NCBI GenBank assembly: GCA_965230535.1 | Contig: OZ246010.1 | Span: 558,001-622,000 of the forward strand | DNA: 64,000 nt | DNA from: JAUILH01 sp965230535 | GTDB taxonomy: Bacteria > Bacteroidota > Bacteroidia > Flavobacteriales_D > JAUILH01 | Direction of reading: 5' to 3' | In this document: positions 1 through 8,463 of the stretch, one piece after another | How positions within the stretch are numbered: position 1 is the stretch's first letter | Layout: each line of letters opens with the position of its first letter | Made by a program: the position numbers and the translations under genes | Notes under the pieces: model-generated | Told to the model about the DNA's origin: nothing | Seen by the model: only the letters and a program-made list of their open reading frames with translations | The model's database searches: none

Positions 1-199
1 ATGTTTTTCCAATTACAAACGACTACAATTAGATTCTAAACGCTTAGTAACCGACTAGAGCTTTTGGCCTGACCTTACTTTGCACCGTTGTTTGAAACCA
101 AGCCGGCTGGTTACACTCAATACCATACTTACAGGTCGCTTAAACTAAAACGATACATCATGACCTGGGAGTGAACGATGAACTATTAATTTAAAATTT

Positions 200-538
200 A
201 TGAGAATGAAAAATCTAAGAAACAAAGTGCAATTGATTGGTAACGTTGGTATGGATCCAGAAGTGAAAGATGTGAACGGCAACAAGCTGGCGAAATTCGC
301 ATTGGCTACCAACGAATCGTACACCAATAAACAAGGTGAGCGCGTACAGGAAACTCAATGGCACAACTTAGTAGCCTGGGGTAAAACGGCTGAAATCGTA
401 GAGCGTTTTGTCACCAAAGGCAAAGAAATCGCTGTAGAAGGCAAACTTAACACACGTTCTTTTGAAGACGCAGAAGGAGAAAAGCGTTACATCACAGAAA
501 TTGTGATGCAGGAGGTCTTACTTCTTGGCAGCAAATAA
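200..538 (+). CDS. ssb: Single-stranded DNA-binding protein
   Basis: Binds single-stranded DNA in replication, repair and recombination. One OB-fold fills almost the whole 112 residues: it opens with LRNKVQLIGNVG and continues through the conserved WHNLVAWGKTAE stretch and a KGKEIAVEGKL strand. The protein ends right after the fold (EVLLLGSK), so the flexible linker and the acidic C-terminal tip (DDDIPF-type) that recruit partners in long SSBs are missing. Short tail-less SSBs occur in Bacteroidota, so this may be a normal short form or a second paralogue. ATG at 206 (MKNLRNK) is an equally good start. The gene stands alone and is followed by a strong hairpin terminator. Confidence 0.93.
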   Translation: MRMKNLRNKVQLIGNVGMDPEVKDVNGNKLAKFALATNESYTNKQGERVQETQWHNLVAWGKTAEIVERFVTKGKEIAVEGKLNTRSFEDAEGEKRYITEIVMQEVLLLGSK

Positions 539-589
539 TTACCTGGCAACAGACGTTTCCACAATTATGGAGACGTGATCATCACAGAC

Positions 590-622
590 AGTCCCTTGTT
601 CGTATGAGCGAGGGACTTTTTT
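590..622 (+). terminator. Rho-independent terminator after ssb
   Basis: A 9-bp stem (AGTCCCTTG with CGAGGGACT, one G-T type pair) closes a 10-nt loop and is followed directly by a run of T at 617-622. It lies 52 bases after the ssb stop codon and insulates ssb from the next gene. Confidence 0.8.
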
Positions 623-678
623 GTGTCCTGATTTATGGAATCCCGGATATTTTTACATTTACATAGTAAACTAATCGC

Positions 679-1572
679 ATGAAATATCCAGTTACCCTCC
701 TACTCGCATTATTTGTGTCAATTTATGCTTCTGCACAAGAAGATTCTTATTCAATTGAACATGATTCAGTGTCGAATGTTATTTACCAAAGTGATTCTGC
801 ATATACTTTCAAAGTAGTCGTTCCTAATCTTGACATATATGTTGTTCGCTATGTTGTGTCTTCAGACAGACCCACCGTTGGAGTTGGAACAGCCGTCATG
901 CCTTTTAAGAAATTTCAAATAGAAACAGGTGGCTGGTATGGTTCTGATGTTGATTCGGACTATAAACTGGAGCAGCTTGGCTACAATAGCACACAATTGA
1001 GGTACGGAATTGCACAAAATGCTGAGTTGAGAGTGAGTGCCAACTTTTCCCAAAATACCTACACACATGAACCTACTGGTTTAAGTTCAGATGATTCGGG
1101 CTTGTCGCCATTGGTGGTTGGAACAAAAATTCGTTTGCTCAAGCAGAATAACCGTACCTGGAACAACCTTACTTTGATGGCAAACGTGCACCTCAACCAG
1201 GTGGCTTCAAGCGTATATCAAACACCAACTGTTGGACATGATTTAGTACTGGCTAACAACATTCAGTTCTCTGACAAAGCCAGTCTTGGCAGTAACTTTG
1301 GTTTGACCTGGGACGGTTTTGGAGGCAGTGTCACTGGACTTTATACGACGGCATTTTCAAGAAAGATAACCGGAAGAATGACAGCGGTTGGAGAACTGTA
1401 TGGCTATTGGCCTCAGGGAGCTGGAATTGATGTGAGTTTTGATGGTGGTTTTACCTACTTATTCAACAATCAACTGCAAGCAGATGTGATCGGTGGCTTT
1501 GGGATTTCCGAGCGTGCACAAGACTGGTTTGTAGGTATCGGACTTTGCTATCTATTAAATCCTAAATATTAA
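679..1572 (+). CDS. Exported outer-membrane beta-barrel protein, MetA/phenol-degradation transporter-like
   Basis: Has a cleavable signal peptide (hydrophobic residues 4-18, ending ASAQ), then alternating aromatic/hydrophobic strands typical of an outer-membrane barrel. The C-terminal part (about residues 90-297) has the features I associate with the 'putative MetA-pathway of phenol degradation' family (PF13557): a segment that gives general dimensions of a transporter and near the end DVSFDGGFTYLF followed by a GFGIS...WFVGIGLCY strand. The name of that family is historical, and no phenol pathway is present here. Substrate unknown. The start is the ATG before MKYPVTLLL. It is followed after 69 bases by the metal ABC operon but is separated from it by a candidate promoter. 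Confidence 0.72.
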   Translation: MKYPVTLLLALFVSIYASAQEDSYSIEHDSVSNVIYQSDSAYTFKVVVPNLDIYVVRYVVSSDRPTVGVGTAVMPFKKFQIETGGWYGSDVDSDYKLEQLGYNSTQLRYGIAQNAELRVSANFSQNTYTHEPTGLSSDDSGLSPLVVGTKIRLLKQNNRTWNNLTLMANVHLNQVASSVYQTPTVGHDLVLANNIQFSDKASLGSNFGLTWDGFGGSVTGLYTTAFSRKITGRMTAVGELYGYWPQGAGIDVSFDGGFTYLFNNQLQADVIGGFGISERAQDWFVGIGLCYLLNPKY

Positions 1573-1595
1573 GCCAATCTTACCCTAAAAAAAAG

Positions 1596-1628
1596 TAATT
1601 TTGTCGCGAGTTATAGAGGAGACTCGAC
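1596..1628 (+). promoter_or_regulatory. Candidate promoter and inverted repeat ahead of the metal ABC operon
   Basis: TAATTTTG at 1596-1603 fits the Bacteroidota -7 element TAnnTTTG; no clear -33 TTTG is seen at the right distance. Directly behind it, GTCGCGAGT (1603-1611) and ACTCGAC (1622-1628) form an imperfect inverted repeat with two unpaired bases. It would lie in the 5' leader or overlap the transcription start, a normal place for a metalloregulator operator. Function is inferred. Confidence 0.35.
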
Positions 1629-1641
1629 AAAAAGACTTTTT

Positions 1642-2589
1642 ATGAGATACTTAATACTTTGCCTGATTATTTTGGGGTTTACCCAATGTAAAATTGAAAA
1701 CAAAGAAGTTAAAGGCAAACCAACCATTGTTTGTACAACCAGTATTAGCGCGGATTTAGTCAAACAAATTACAGGAGATAATGCTGAAGTAAGCTACTTA
1801 ATGGGACCAGGTGTTGATCCGCACGAATACAGTCCAAAATTGAGTGATTCCGAAAAACTACTGGAAGCTGATATCATTGTTTATCATGGATTGAATTTGG
1901 AAGGTAAGATGAGTGATGATCTGGAAAAAGCCAGAAAAAACAAAAAAATCGTCATCAACCTCAGTGAGAAAATTGACCATGCTTCATTAATTCACTTAGA
2001 GGAAGACCATGTACACGCAGATGGTGAAACTCATGCCCACGAAGGGGAAGTTGATCCTCATATGTGGCATGATGCCAGACTGTGGATTCAGGCAGCCAAT
2101 CACCTGGCAGCTTCACTTGGTAAATACAACAAAGAAAACAAGGACAGCTACCTTGAAAACGCTTCAAATTATTCTAAAGAACTTATTGAATTAGATGACT
2201 TTCTGGTTTCTAAATTTAAGGAGATTCCTGACTCGCAAAGAGTGCTTGTAACCGCTCATGATGCTTTTGGTTATTTGTGTAAACGATACAATATCAGGTC
2301 AAAAAGTCTGCAAGGAATTTCCACTGCTGCAGAATTTGGAATTAAAGATGTGACCGATTTAGCCAATTACCTGATTCGTCAAAACATCAAATCAATTTTT
2401 ATTGAAAGCAGTGTACCTAACAAGAATTTACAGGCGGTAATCGATCATTGTGCCGAAAAAGGTCATAAAGTTTCTATCGGAGGCATCTTATTCTCTGATG
2501 CTTTAGGCGACAGAGCTTCCGGAGCGGATACTTACGATTCCATGATGAGAAGCAATGCAAACACCATTGTAAATGGCCTCAGTAAGTAA
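1642..2589 (+). CDS. Metal ABC transporter substrate-binding lipoprotein (TroA/ZnuA/MntA family)
   Basis: Captures Mn, Zn or Fe ions at the cell surface or periplasm and hands them to the permease pair encoded downstream. The N-terminus is a lipoprotein signal with Cys16. Ligands expected for cluster A-I binding proteins are visible: His61 in DPHEYSP, His140 in VDPHMWHD, His206 in TAHDAFGY, and Asp286 in LFSDALGD. A His/Glu/Asp-rich loop at 117-137 (HLEEDHVHADGETHAH) precedes His140; such loops are common in zinc-type members but do not settle the metal. 315 residues is the usual length. The 3' end overlaps the ATPase gene by 17 bases, so the four transporter genes are probably one operon. 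Confidence 0.93.
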   Translation: MRYLILCLIILGFTQCKIENKEVKGKPTIVCTTSISADLVKQITGDNAEVSYLMGPGVDPHEYSPKLSDSEKLLEADIIVYHGLNLEGKMSDDLEKARKNKKIVINLSEKIDHASLIHLEEDHVHADGETHAHEGEVDPHMWHDARLWIQAANHLAASLGKYNKENKDSYLENASNYSKELIELDDFLVSKFKEIPDSQRVLVTAHDAFGYLCKRYNIRSKSLQGISTAAEFGIKDVTDLANYLIRQNIKSIFIESSVPNKNLQAVIDHCAEKGHKVSIGGILFSDALGDRASGADTYDSMMRSNANTIVNGLSK

Positions 2590-3385
2590 TCCACATAACG
2601 ATTCGGCACTTCAGGTACATAGTTTATCTGTGTTCTATGGTGATAAACCTGCTCTTTGGGAAATAGATTTTGAACTTCAGCAAGGCAGAAAAATTGGCAT
2701 TTTGGGTCCGAATGGTTCCGGTAAGTCCACCTTGATGAAAACCATTATGGGCCTCATTAAACCGGCCAGTGGTTATGTGAAAATACTGGGTGAACCGCTC
2801 GACAATGTCAGATCCAGAATTGCTTATGTTCCTCAAAAGGAATCTGTAGATTGGGACTTTCCCATTACAGTGAAGGAAGTGGTTCAAATGGGGCGCTATA
2901 AGCCAAACAAACTCTTTGGTCGTTTATCCAAACTTGACAAAGAATTGGCTCTTAAAGCACTGGAACAACTGAAGATTTCGGATCTGGCAGACAGACACAT
3001 TGCTCAATTATCCGGAGGACAGCAGCAACGCGTTTTTCTGGCCAGAGCCATTTGTCAGGAAGCAGATATCTATTTCATGGATGAGCCTTTCACGGGAGTT
3101 GATGCTGCCACGGAAGAAACGATCATTTCCATTATTAACGAATTGGCAGAGCGGGGAAAGACGATTATCATGGTTCACCACGACCTGAATTCTGCTCGCG
3201 ATTACTTTGATGACATTGTGATGCTGAATACAAGGCTGATTTGTTGTGGCGAAACTTCAAATGTCTATAATCAAGATAATATTAAAAATGCCTTTGGGTC
3301 TCAATTGACGATTCTTTCAGAAATTGGGAACAAGATTAATGAGCTAAATTATCCGGTGAGAGAAGCCGGCGAGAAAGATTCATGA
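2573..3385 (+). CDS. Metal ABC transporter ATP-binding protein
   Basis: Cytoplasmic ATPase subunit powering import of the metal bound by the upstream lipoprotein. Walker A is GPNGSGKS (45-52), the Q-loop is VPQKESVDWDFP, which has the 'DWDFP' form typical of Mn/Zn/Fe (TroB/MntB/ZnuC) ATPases, the signature is LSGGQQQR and Walker B is DIYFMDEPFTGVD, followed by the switch His in MVHHDL. 270 residues, full length. It overlaps the binding-protein gene at its start and the first permease gene at its end (ATGA-type overlap at 3382-3385). Confidence 0.95.
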   Translation: MASVSNPHNDSALQVHSLSVFYGDKPALWEIDFELQQGRKIGILGPNGSGKSTLMKTIMGLIKPASGYVKILGEPLDNVRSRIAYVPQKESVDWDFPITVKEVVQMGRYKPNKLFGRLSKLDKELALKALEQLKISDLADRHIAQLSGGQQQRVFLARAICQEADIYFMDEPFTGVDAATEETIISIINELAERGKTIIMVHHDLNSARDYFDDIVMLNTRLICCGETSNVYNQDNIKNAFGSQLTILSEIGNKINELNYPVREAGEKDS

Positions 3386-4662
3386 GTGACTTTATTGAAT
3401 TCATATCCCTCTCCAATCCAACTGTAAAGATTGTTCTGATCGGTGTGATCCTCATTAGTTTTTCTTCTTCTCTGGTTGGTAATTTTGCATTTCTGAGGAA
3501 ACGTGCTATGCTTGGGGATGCCATTTCCCACAGTGTTTTTCCGGGTGTTTGTTTGTCCTTCATCATTTCTGGTGAAAAAGATCCGTTTATGATTCTAATC
3601 TATTCCATTGTCAGTGGATTGATTGCCATGTTCCTGATTGACCTTATCGGAAGGCACAAAAAGGTAAAAGTGGAGACGGCCATCGGTATTGTCCTGTCTA
3701 TTTTCTTTGGACTCGGGATCATGCTCATTTCCTACATTCAAAGCAATTTAGGTTCCGCTCAATCAGGATTACAACATTTCTTTTTTGGTCAGGCAGCCGC
3801 TATGTCAAAAGAAGACGTTGAAGTTTTCCTTTACTGCTCGCTCATCATTGCCGGAATCATTGCTCTTTTCTATAAAGGTTTGAAGCAAGTATCTTTCGAC
3901 AGAGAACATGCCATGGCGACTGGTCAGCCAGTCGTTTTACTCGAAATAATCTTATCCATTCTAACGGTGATGGCCATTGCAATTGGCATCAATGCAGTTG
4001 GGGTCATTCTCATGGCTGCTTTGCTGATTACGCCTGCTTCAACCGCTCGTTTATGGACCAATCGTCTGCTTCCAATGATGCTCATTGCCGGAACTTTAAG
4101 TGTTCTGGCCGCCATCGGAGGTGCTTTCATTTCATATAAGTACAGCGGCATGCCAACTGGTCCCTGGGTTGTGGTAATTCTTTCGTTCATGGCATTTATG
4201 TCCATCCTGTTTTCTCCCAAAAGAGGCGCTTTATCCAGAGTGATGTCCAGAAAAAAACTGGAAAGAAAAATTCTCAAAGAGAATATCTTAAAGACTATGT
4301 ACAAGCTTCAGGAAGCCAACAACAGCTCTTCCGGCTTTTCACTACAGGAAATCAACGGACTTAAAACCTTTGACGGGAAACAGCTGGAAAGAGGTTTGAA
4401 TTGGTTAAAACAAGATAATTCGACACAATTCAATCAGAACAAATGGACGTTGACAGAATCAGGAACTCAGATCGGTAAGCGAATCACAAGAGTTCACCGT
4501 TTATGGGAATTGTACCTTACCAACAAAGTGAAGCTGGACATTGATCATGTGCATCCTTCAGCCGAATCTTTAGAACACATCATCACACCAGAGATCGAAA
4601 AAATGTTGCAGGAAGAGTTGGACTTCCCGGATAAAGATCCTCACAATAATCAAATTCCATAA
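3382..4662 (+). CDS. Metal ABC transporter permease fused to a C-terminal DtxR/MntR-type domain
   Basis: Residues 1-280 form the multi-helix ABC-3 permease (KRAMLGDAISHSVFPG near the start, GVILMAALLITPA in the late helices). From about residue 285 the chain changes to a cytoplasmic, helical domain that reads like an iron/manganese-dependent repressor: a winged-helix-like segment with WTLTESGTQIGKRI, then RVHRLWELYL (His372, Glu376) and HVHPSAESLEHIITPE, and an end matching the DtxR-family pattern PDKDPHNNQIP. Both metal-site motifs of that family, HRLWE and the H..AE.LEH segment, are kept. Permeases with such a tail are known in Bacteroidota; the tail may sense cytoplasmic metal and gate transport, or bind DNA. 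It overlaps the ATPase gene by 4 bases and abuts the second permease. Confidence 0.9.
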   Translation: MSDFIEFISLSNPTVKIVLIGVILISFSSSLVGNFAFLRKRAMLGDAISHSVFPGVCLSFIISGEKDPFMILIYSIVSGLIAMFLIDLIGRHKKVKVETAIGIVLSIFFGLGIMLISYIQSNLGSAQSGLQHFFFGQAAAMSKEDVEVFLYCSLIIAGIIALFYKGLKQVSFDREHAMATGQPVVLLEIILSILTVMAIAIGINAVGVILMAALLITPASTARLWTNRLLPMMLIAGTLSVLAAIGGAFISYKYSGMPTGPWVVVILSFMAFMSILFSPKRGALSRVMSRKKLERKILKENILKTMYKLQEANNSSSGFSLQEINGLKTFDGKQLERGLNWLKQDNSTQFNQNKWTLTESGTQIGKRITRVHRLWELYLTNKVKLDIDHVHPSAESLEHIITPEIEKMLQEELDFPDKDPHNNQIP

Positions 4663-5547
4663 ATGGCAGCGGTTTGGATCATAGCGGTGAGTTGTTTGAT
4701 AGGTGTATGTTGCGCCTGGATTGGCTCTATCCTTGTCATAAGACGCATGGCCATGTTATCTGATGCTGTGTCTCATTCTGTCTTACCGGGTATTGTGGTC
4801 GCCTATTTACTAATGGAAGAAATGGACTATGGTGTGTTCATCATTGCTGCTGCAATTACGGCCTTTATAAGCACACTGCTCATCGAAGGAATCTCGAAAC
4901 TGGCTAATTACCGTAAAGATGTGTCCATGGGGATTATTTACACTTTATTGTTCTCCATTGGAATCATACTTCTCTCTGCAAATCAGGATACCGTGCCCAT
5001 TCAAAGCGACCATATCATTCAGGGAAATCTTGAAATGATTCCGCTGGAAGAACTCTGGATCATCAATGACATGTACAGCATGGGGCCCTACCCTATTTGG
5101 TCATCTTTATTAAACCTGATTGTAGTTGTTACCGTATTTGCCATTGCCTACAGAGGTATTAAACTCATTAGTTTCGATCATTCCTATGCTTCTGTAAAGG
5201 GGGTAAAAACCTCAAGATGGAATTTGATTTTCATGGCACTCACTTCTTTAACTGTAGTCATCTCTTTCAGTGAAATTGGTGCCATTCTGGTAATCGGGTT
5301 TATTGTAATTCCGCCTGCTACTGCCCTCATCTTTTCGAAAAAACTGAATCAGGTGTTGCTCTATTCTTCACTAATTAGCTGTTTATCTTGTATTGGTGGT
5401 TATTTTCTTGCAAGGCATTTCGACAGTTCAGTTGCAGGTTCAATTTGTGTGGTGATGGGAATTTTATTCTTCATTGTGTTTTGTTTCGACAATCTAAGAG
5501 CTAAATTTGTGCAGAAGAATGGGATCAGGGTTGAACATAAAGAATAA
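4663..5547 (+). CDS. Metal ABC transporter permease, second subunit
   Basis: ABC-3 family membrane protein with about eight or nine helices; RRMAMLSDAVSHSVLPGIV near the N-terminus and GAILVIGFIVIPPATALIF near the C-terminus are the family hallmarks. It begins on the base after the stop of the first permease, so the two are translationally coupled and probably form a heterodimeric channel. Unlike its partner it has no C-terminal regulatory domain and stops at 294 residues, the normal length. The downstream smpB gene starts within its last codons. Confidence 0.93.
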   Translation: MAAVWIIAVSCLIGVCCAWIGSILVIRRMAMLSDAVSHSVLPGIVVAYLLMEEMDYGVFIIAAAITAFISTLLIEGISKLANYRKDVSMGIIYTLLFSIGIILLSANQDTVPIQSDHIIQGNLEMIPLEELWIINDMYSMGPYPIWSSLLNLIVVVTVFAIAYRGIKLISFDHSYASVKGVKTSRWNLIFMALTSLTVVISFSEIGAILVIGFIVIPPATALIFSKKLNQVLLYSSLISCLSCIGGYFLARHFDSSVAGSICVVMGILFFIVFCFDNLRAKFVQKNGIRVEHKE

Positions 5548-5965
5548 GAAGGCCAAATTCGAGTACGAGATACTTGAAACTTTTGTGGCAGGTATGGAGC
5601 TGATGGGAAGTGAAATCAAATCCATTCGTGCCGGAAAAGCACATATCACAGAAGCTTTCTGCCAATTCAAGGGTGAAGAATTGTTCATCATTAACATGTA
5701 TATTGACGAGTTTAAACAAGCCAGTTATACCGGTCATAGTATGAGAAGGGAACGTAAGCTTCTTTTGAAACGACAGGAATTGAACAAGCTTCAGAAAAAG
5801 ATCAATACCAAAGGACTTACCATTGTTCCGCTCAAGGTTTTCATGTCTTCCAATGGTTTTGCAAAACTCGACATTGCACTGGCTCAGGGTAAAAAACTTC
5901 ACGACAAACGATCCGCCATTAAGGACCGTGATCTTAAACGGGATTTAGACAGAAGTCTCAAATAA
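5519..5965 (+). CDS. smpB: SsrA-binding protein SmpB
   Basis: Binds tmRNA and brings it to stalled ribosomes for trans-translation. The start NIKNKKAKFEYEILETFVAG, the central GSEIKSIRAGKAHITEAFC, KVFMSSNGFAKLDIALAQGK and the basic C-terminal tail (RSAIKDRDLKRDLDRSLK) are diagnostic. I place the start at ATG 5519 (148 residues) rather than the in-frame TTG at 5507, because homologues begin just before NIKNKKA. It overlaps the permease gene by 29 bases and so is probably co-transcribed with the metal transporter. The tmRNA gene itself is not in this window. Confidence 0.96.
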   Translation: MGSGLNIKNKKAKFEYEILETFVAGMELMGSEIKSIRAGKAHITEAFCQFKGEELFIINMYIDEFKQASYTGHSMRRERKLLLKRQELNKLQKKINTKGLTIVPLKVFMSSNGFAKLDIALAQGKKLHDKRSAIKDRDLKRDLDRSLK

Positions 5966-5970
5966 ACACT

Positions 5971-6876
5971 ATGGATTTAGGCATTACTCAAGACGAACTT
6001 TCTTTATACTCAGCACCACTTATTGGTCTGTTGATCTTTATCGAAATCGTGATTGGTGTGAGGTCGAAAAAAGAGCTATACCACACTGGAGAAACGCTTA
6101 CAAACTTCTATTTAACCGGACTGGCCATTGGCCTCAACCTGTTATTCAGAACTTTCTATGTATGGATCTACGGTTTCTTTTATGCCATCAAAATCACTCA
6201 GGTATCTGATCCCGTGTTTTATTGGATTTCACTGCTGCTCATTCAGGATTTTCTGTTCTATTGGCTCCACTATTTCGATCACTACAGTCGGCTTTTCTGG
6301 GCCGTTCATGTGACGCATCATAGCAGTACTGATTACAACTTTTCTGTAGGCTTCAGATCTTCGGTTTTCCAGCCATTGTACAGATTCATCTATTATATTC
6401 CACTAGCCTGGCTTGGTTTCAGACCGCTGGACATTATGCTGATGTATTCACTGACTCAAATCTGGGGAATTTTTGTGCACACCAAGACCATCGGTAAGCT
6501 TCCCAAAATTATAGAGTTCATTCTGGTAACGCCATCACATCATAGGGTTCACCACGGTTCCAACATTAGATATCTGGATAAAAACATGGGGATGTTTCTC
6601 ATTATTTGGGACCGTTTGTTTGGAACATTTCAGGAAGAACTGGATGAGGATCCGGTGGAATATGGATTAACAAGCAATCCGGAAAACCGTGGTCCTGTCA
6701 ACATAGTATTCCATGAGTTTACAGGCATAGCCAAAGATCTCAAAAGACCTGTGGGTTGGGGAGTAAAACTTAAGTATATTTTTTGTCCTCCCGGTTGGTC
6801 ACATGATGGTTCTACATTAACGAGCCGACAATTGCGCGAATCTCTAAAGGCAGAAGAAGCCTCAAAGCCAAACTGA
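5971..6876 (+). CDS. Sterol desaturase / fatty acid hydroxylase family membrane protein
   Basis: Integral membrane di-iron oxygenase of the FA_hydroxylase superfamily. Three to four hydrophobic helices in the first 150 residues surround the histidine clusters: HYFDH (about 109-113), HVTHH (about 119-123) and HHRVHHG (about 195-201), the eight-histidine signature that binds the two irons. Probably acts on a membrane lipid such as a fatty acid, alkyl chain or carotenoid; the substrate cannot be read from sequence. 301 residues is the usual length. It starts 5 bases after smpB, so it may be the last gene of that transcript. Confidence 0.88.
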   Translation: MDLGITQDELSLYSAPLIGLLIFIEIVIGVRSKKELYHTGETLTNFYLTGLAIGLNLLFRTFYVWIYGFFYAIKITQVSDPVFYWISLLLIQDFLFYWLHYFDHYSRLFWAVHVTHHSSTDYNFSVGFRSSVFQPLYRFIYYIPLAWLGFRPLDIMLMYSLTQIWGIFVHTKTIGKLPKIIEFILVTPSHHRVHHGSNIRYLDKNMGMFLIIWDRLFGTFQEELDEDPVEYGLTSNPENRGPVNIVFHEFTGIAKDLKRPVGWGVKLKYIFCPPGWSHDGSTLTSRQLRESLKAEEASKPN

Positions 6877-6931
6877 TGGAGGGTAGTTTTTGGCAAAATT
6901 ATTGTACATTGAGAGCTCTAAAACTCCACTC

Positions 6932-7639
6932 ATGAAACACATATTCTTACTGCTATCTCTTTCAATTTTTTCTTTTACATCAATCACTGCTCAAAATGAG
7001 AAAGATCAGGAGTGGACCAAAATCAAAGGAAAGTTAAGACAAGTTTCTGTTGGCAATAGTAGCAATGCCTGGGGGCTTGGTTTAAACAATGGCGTTTGGC
7101 AGTGGGATGGCACAAAATTCAATCTAAAAAAGGGCATTCTCACCTCTATTTCCGTGGGACGAGATGGTGCTTGCTGGGGAGTTGGAATCAATAATGGTGT
7201 TCACAAATGGGAAAACAATAAGTGGGTTCGCATTCCCGGGAATCTAAGGCAAGTATCCGTTGGGAACAAAGATCACATTTGGGGCGTTGGAGAAGGCAAT
7301 GGCATTTGGAAAAGAGAAGGCGATCGTTGGGTAAAAGTCATCGGTCAGGCAAACTGGATTTCCGTTGGTCATGATGGCACTGTTTGGGGCGTTCGAGTAG
7401 ATGCAACTGTTTGGCAATATGTCAACAAAAAGTGGGTAAAAGTTAAAGGCGAACTCAAAAAAGTGATCGTTAACGACAAGGACAATATTTGGGGACTTAA
7501 CTTCTTCAACCAACCTGTGAAATGGAACGGTAGTTCCTGGGACATCAAGTTTGAAGGGACAGTTGAAGACATGTCTGTTGGAACGGATGGTACCATTTTT
7601 GGCGTGAAAGCCAATGGCAATGTGTATAAATTAAATTAA
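6932..7639 (+). CDS. Exported tectonin-like beta-propeller protein
   Basis: Starts at ATG 6932 with a signal peptide ending SITAQ; an in-frame TTG at 6890 would put 14 extra residues ahead of it. After the signal the chain is a series of about six repeats of roughly 35 residues, each with W-x-x-(I/V)-x-G-x-(L)-(R/K)-x-(V/I)-S-V-G and then WG(V/L)..N.(G/V).(W/Y/K)...: for example LRQVSVGNSSNAWGLG and LRQVSVGNKDHIWGVG. This is the tectonin (TECPR) pattern, which folds as a six-bladed propeller and in characterised members binds carbohydrates or lipopolysaccharide. No catalytic residues or sorting domain are present. It probably stays in the periplasm or is surface exposed; ligand unknown. Confidence 0.78.
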   Translation: MKHIFLLLSLSIFSFTSITAQNEKDQEWTKIKGKLRQVSVGNSSNAWGLGLNNGVWQWDGTKFNLKKGILTSISVGRDGACWGVGINNGVHKWENNKWVRIPGNLRQVSVGNKDHIWGVGEGNGIWKREGDRWVKVIGQANWISVGHDGTVWGVRVDATVWQYVNKKWVKVKGELKKVIVNDKDNIWGLNFFNQPVKWNGSSWDIKFEGTVEDMSVGTDGTIFGVKANGNVYKLN

Positions 7640-7680
7640 ACCTGACTTTCCCTCACCTAGTTTTTTCGTTTCTTTGAGAC

Positions 7681-8463
7681 ATGAAATATGTTTGGCTGTC
7701 TCTCACCCTATTAACTCTGTTTTCATGCACCGATGAAAAAGAATCGGACAAATCTGATAGCTCGGATACTGTAGAGAAAACTGAAAAACTTGTCGTTAAA
7801 GACACCAACGTAGTTCTCGATGAAACTGCCGAACATGAGCTTAATTTTGCTTTGTTGAGTGCTGAAACGAACGACAAAGAACTGGATAGTCTGATCTATG
7901 TTACCTCCAGCTTCTATGCCGTGACCAATTCTGACATTGACGAGATCAGAAGCGAATGGAAAGACATGCAAAGTGGTCTAACCAACCTAAGGTACCAAAT
8001 CAACTACAATAAAAACGGCATATTCGACATCACCTACGACATTGAATACTTAGGCGCTCATTTTAGCTACGATTACTATAATGTAAATCTGGATCTTCAT
8101 GCAAAAACGCCTATTGATCTTCTGAGCATACTGGATAAAGACAAATTGCCCGAGTTTCTTGGAGCATGTAATGAAAAACTCAATGAGAACTTGAAATTTG
8201 GTTTTGAAGACATTCCGGAGGAGGACAAAGAAGAGATGAAAGAGTATTTCGAAGGCCATGAAGTCACCGAAGAATCTCTAAGTGAATTCAGTGTTCATGA
8301 GGACGGTATAGTCATTCATTTCAACACCTTCTTCCCTTATTACGCCAGAGTTTATGAACCAAACTCAATGCTATTCTTCAGCTACAGCGAAATTTCAAAC
8401 TTTTTGGATATCGAGCAGGATTTATCTAAACGACTACTTAAAGACGCTCCACTGGCATCATAG
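7681..8463 (+). CDS. Lipoprotein of unknown function
   Basis: Lipoprotein signal (MKYVWLSLTLLTLFSC, Cys16) followed by an acidic Ser/Asp/Glu-rich linker (residues 18-35) and a folded domain from about residue 45. I see no family motif. The domain alternates short amphipathic strands (TYDIEYLGAHFSYDYYN) and acidic helices (EDIPEEDKEEMKEYFEGH), a little like Bacteroidota DUF3298-type exported proteins, but the resemblance is weak. A TTTCTTTG stretch at 7669-7676, 4 bases ahead of the ATG, could be a promoter -7 element giving a leaderless message. It converges with the small reverse-strand gene behind it, overlapping by 6 bases. Confidence 0.75.
   Translation: MKYVWLSLTLLTLFSCTDEKESDKSDSSDTVEKTEKLVVKDTNVVLDETAEHELNFALLSAETNDKELDSLIYVTSSFYAVTNSDIDEIRSEWKDMQSGLTNLRYQINYNKNGIFDITYDIEYLGAHFSYDYYNVNLDLHAKTPIDLLSILDKDKLPEFLGACNEKLNENLKFGFEDIPEEDKEEMKEYFEGHEVTEESLSEFSVHEDGIVIHFNTFFPYYARVYEPNSMLFFSYSEISNFLDIEQDLSKRLLKDAPLAS

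Noticed and set aside
1..199. Short open frames at the window start and an imperfect AACCAAGCCGGCTGGTT palindrome (about 97-113)
   Set aside because: No frame gives a recognisable protein end and the palindrome has no loop; I see no supported gene or clear promoter before ssb.
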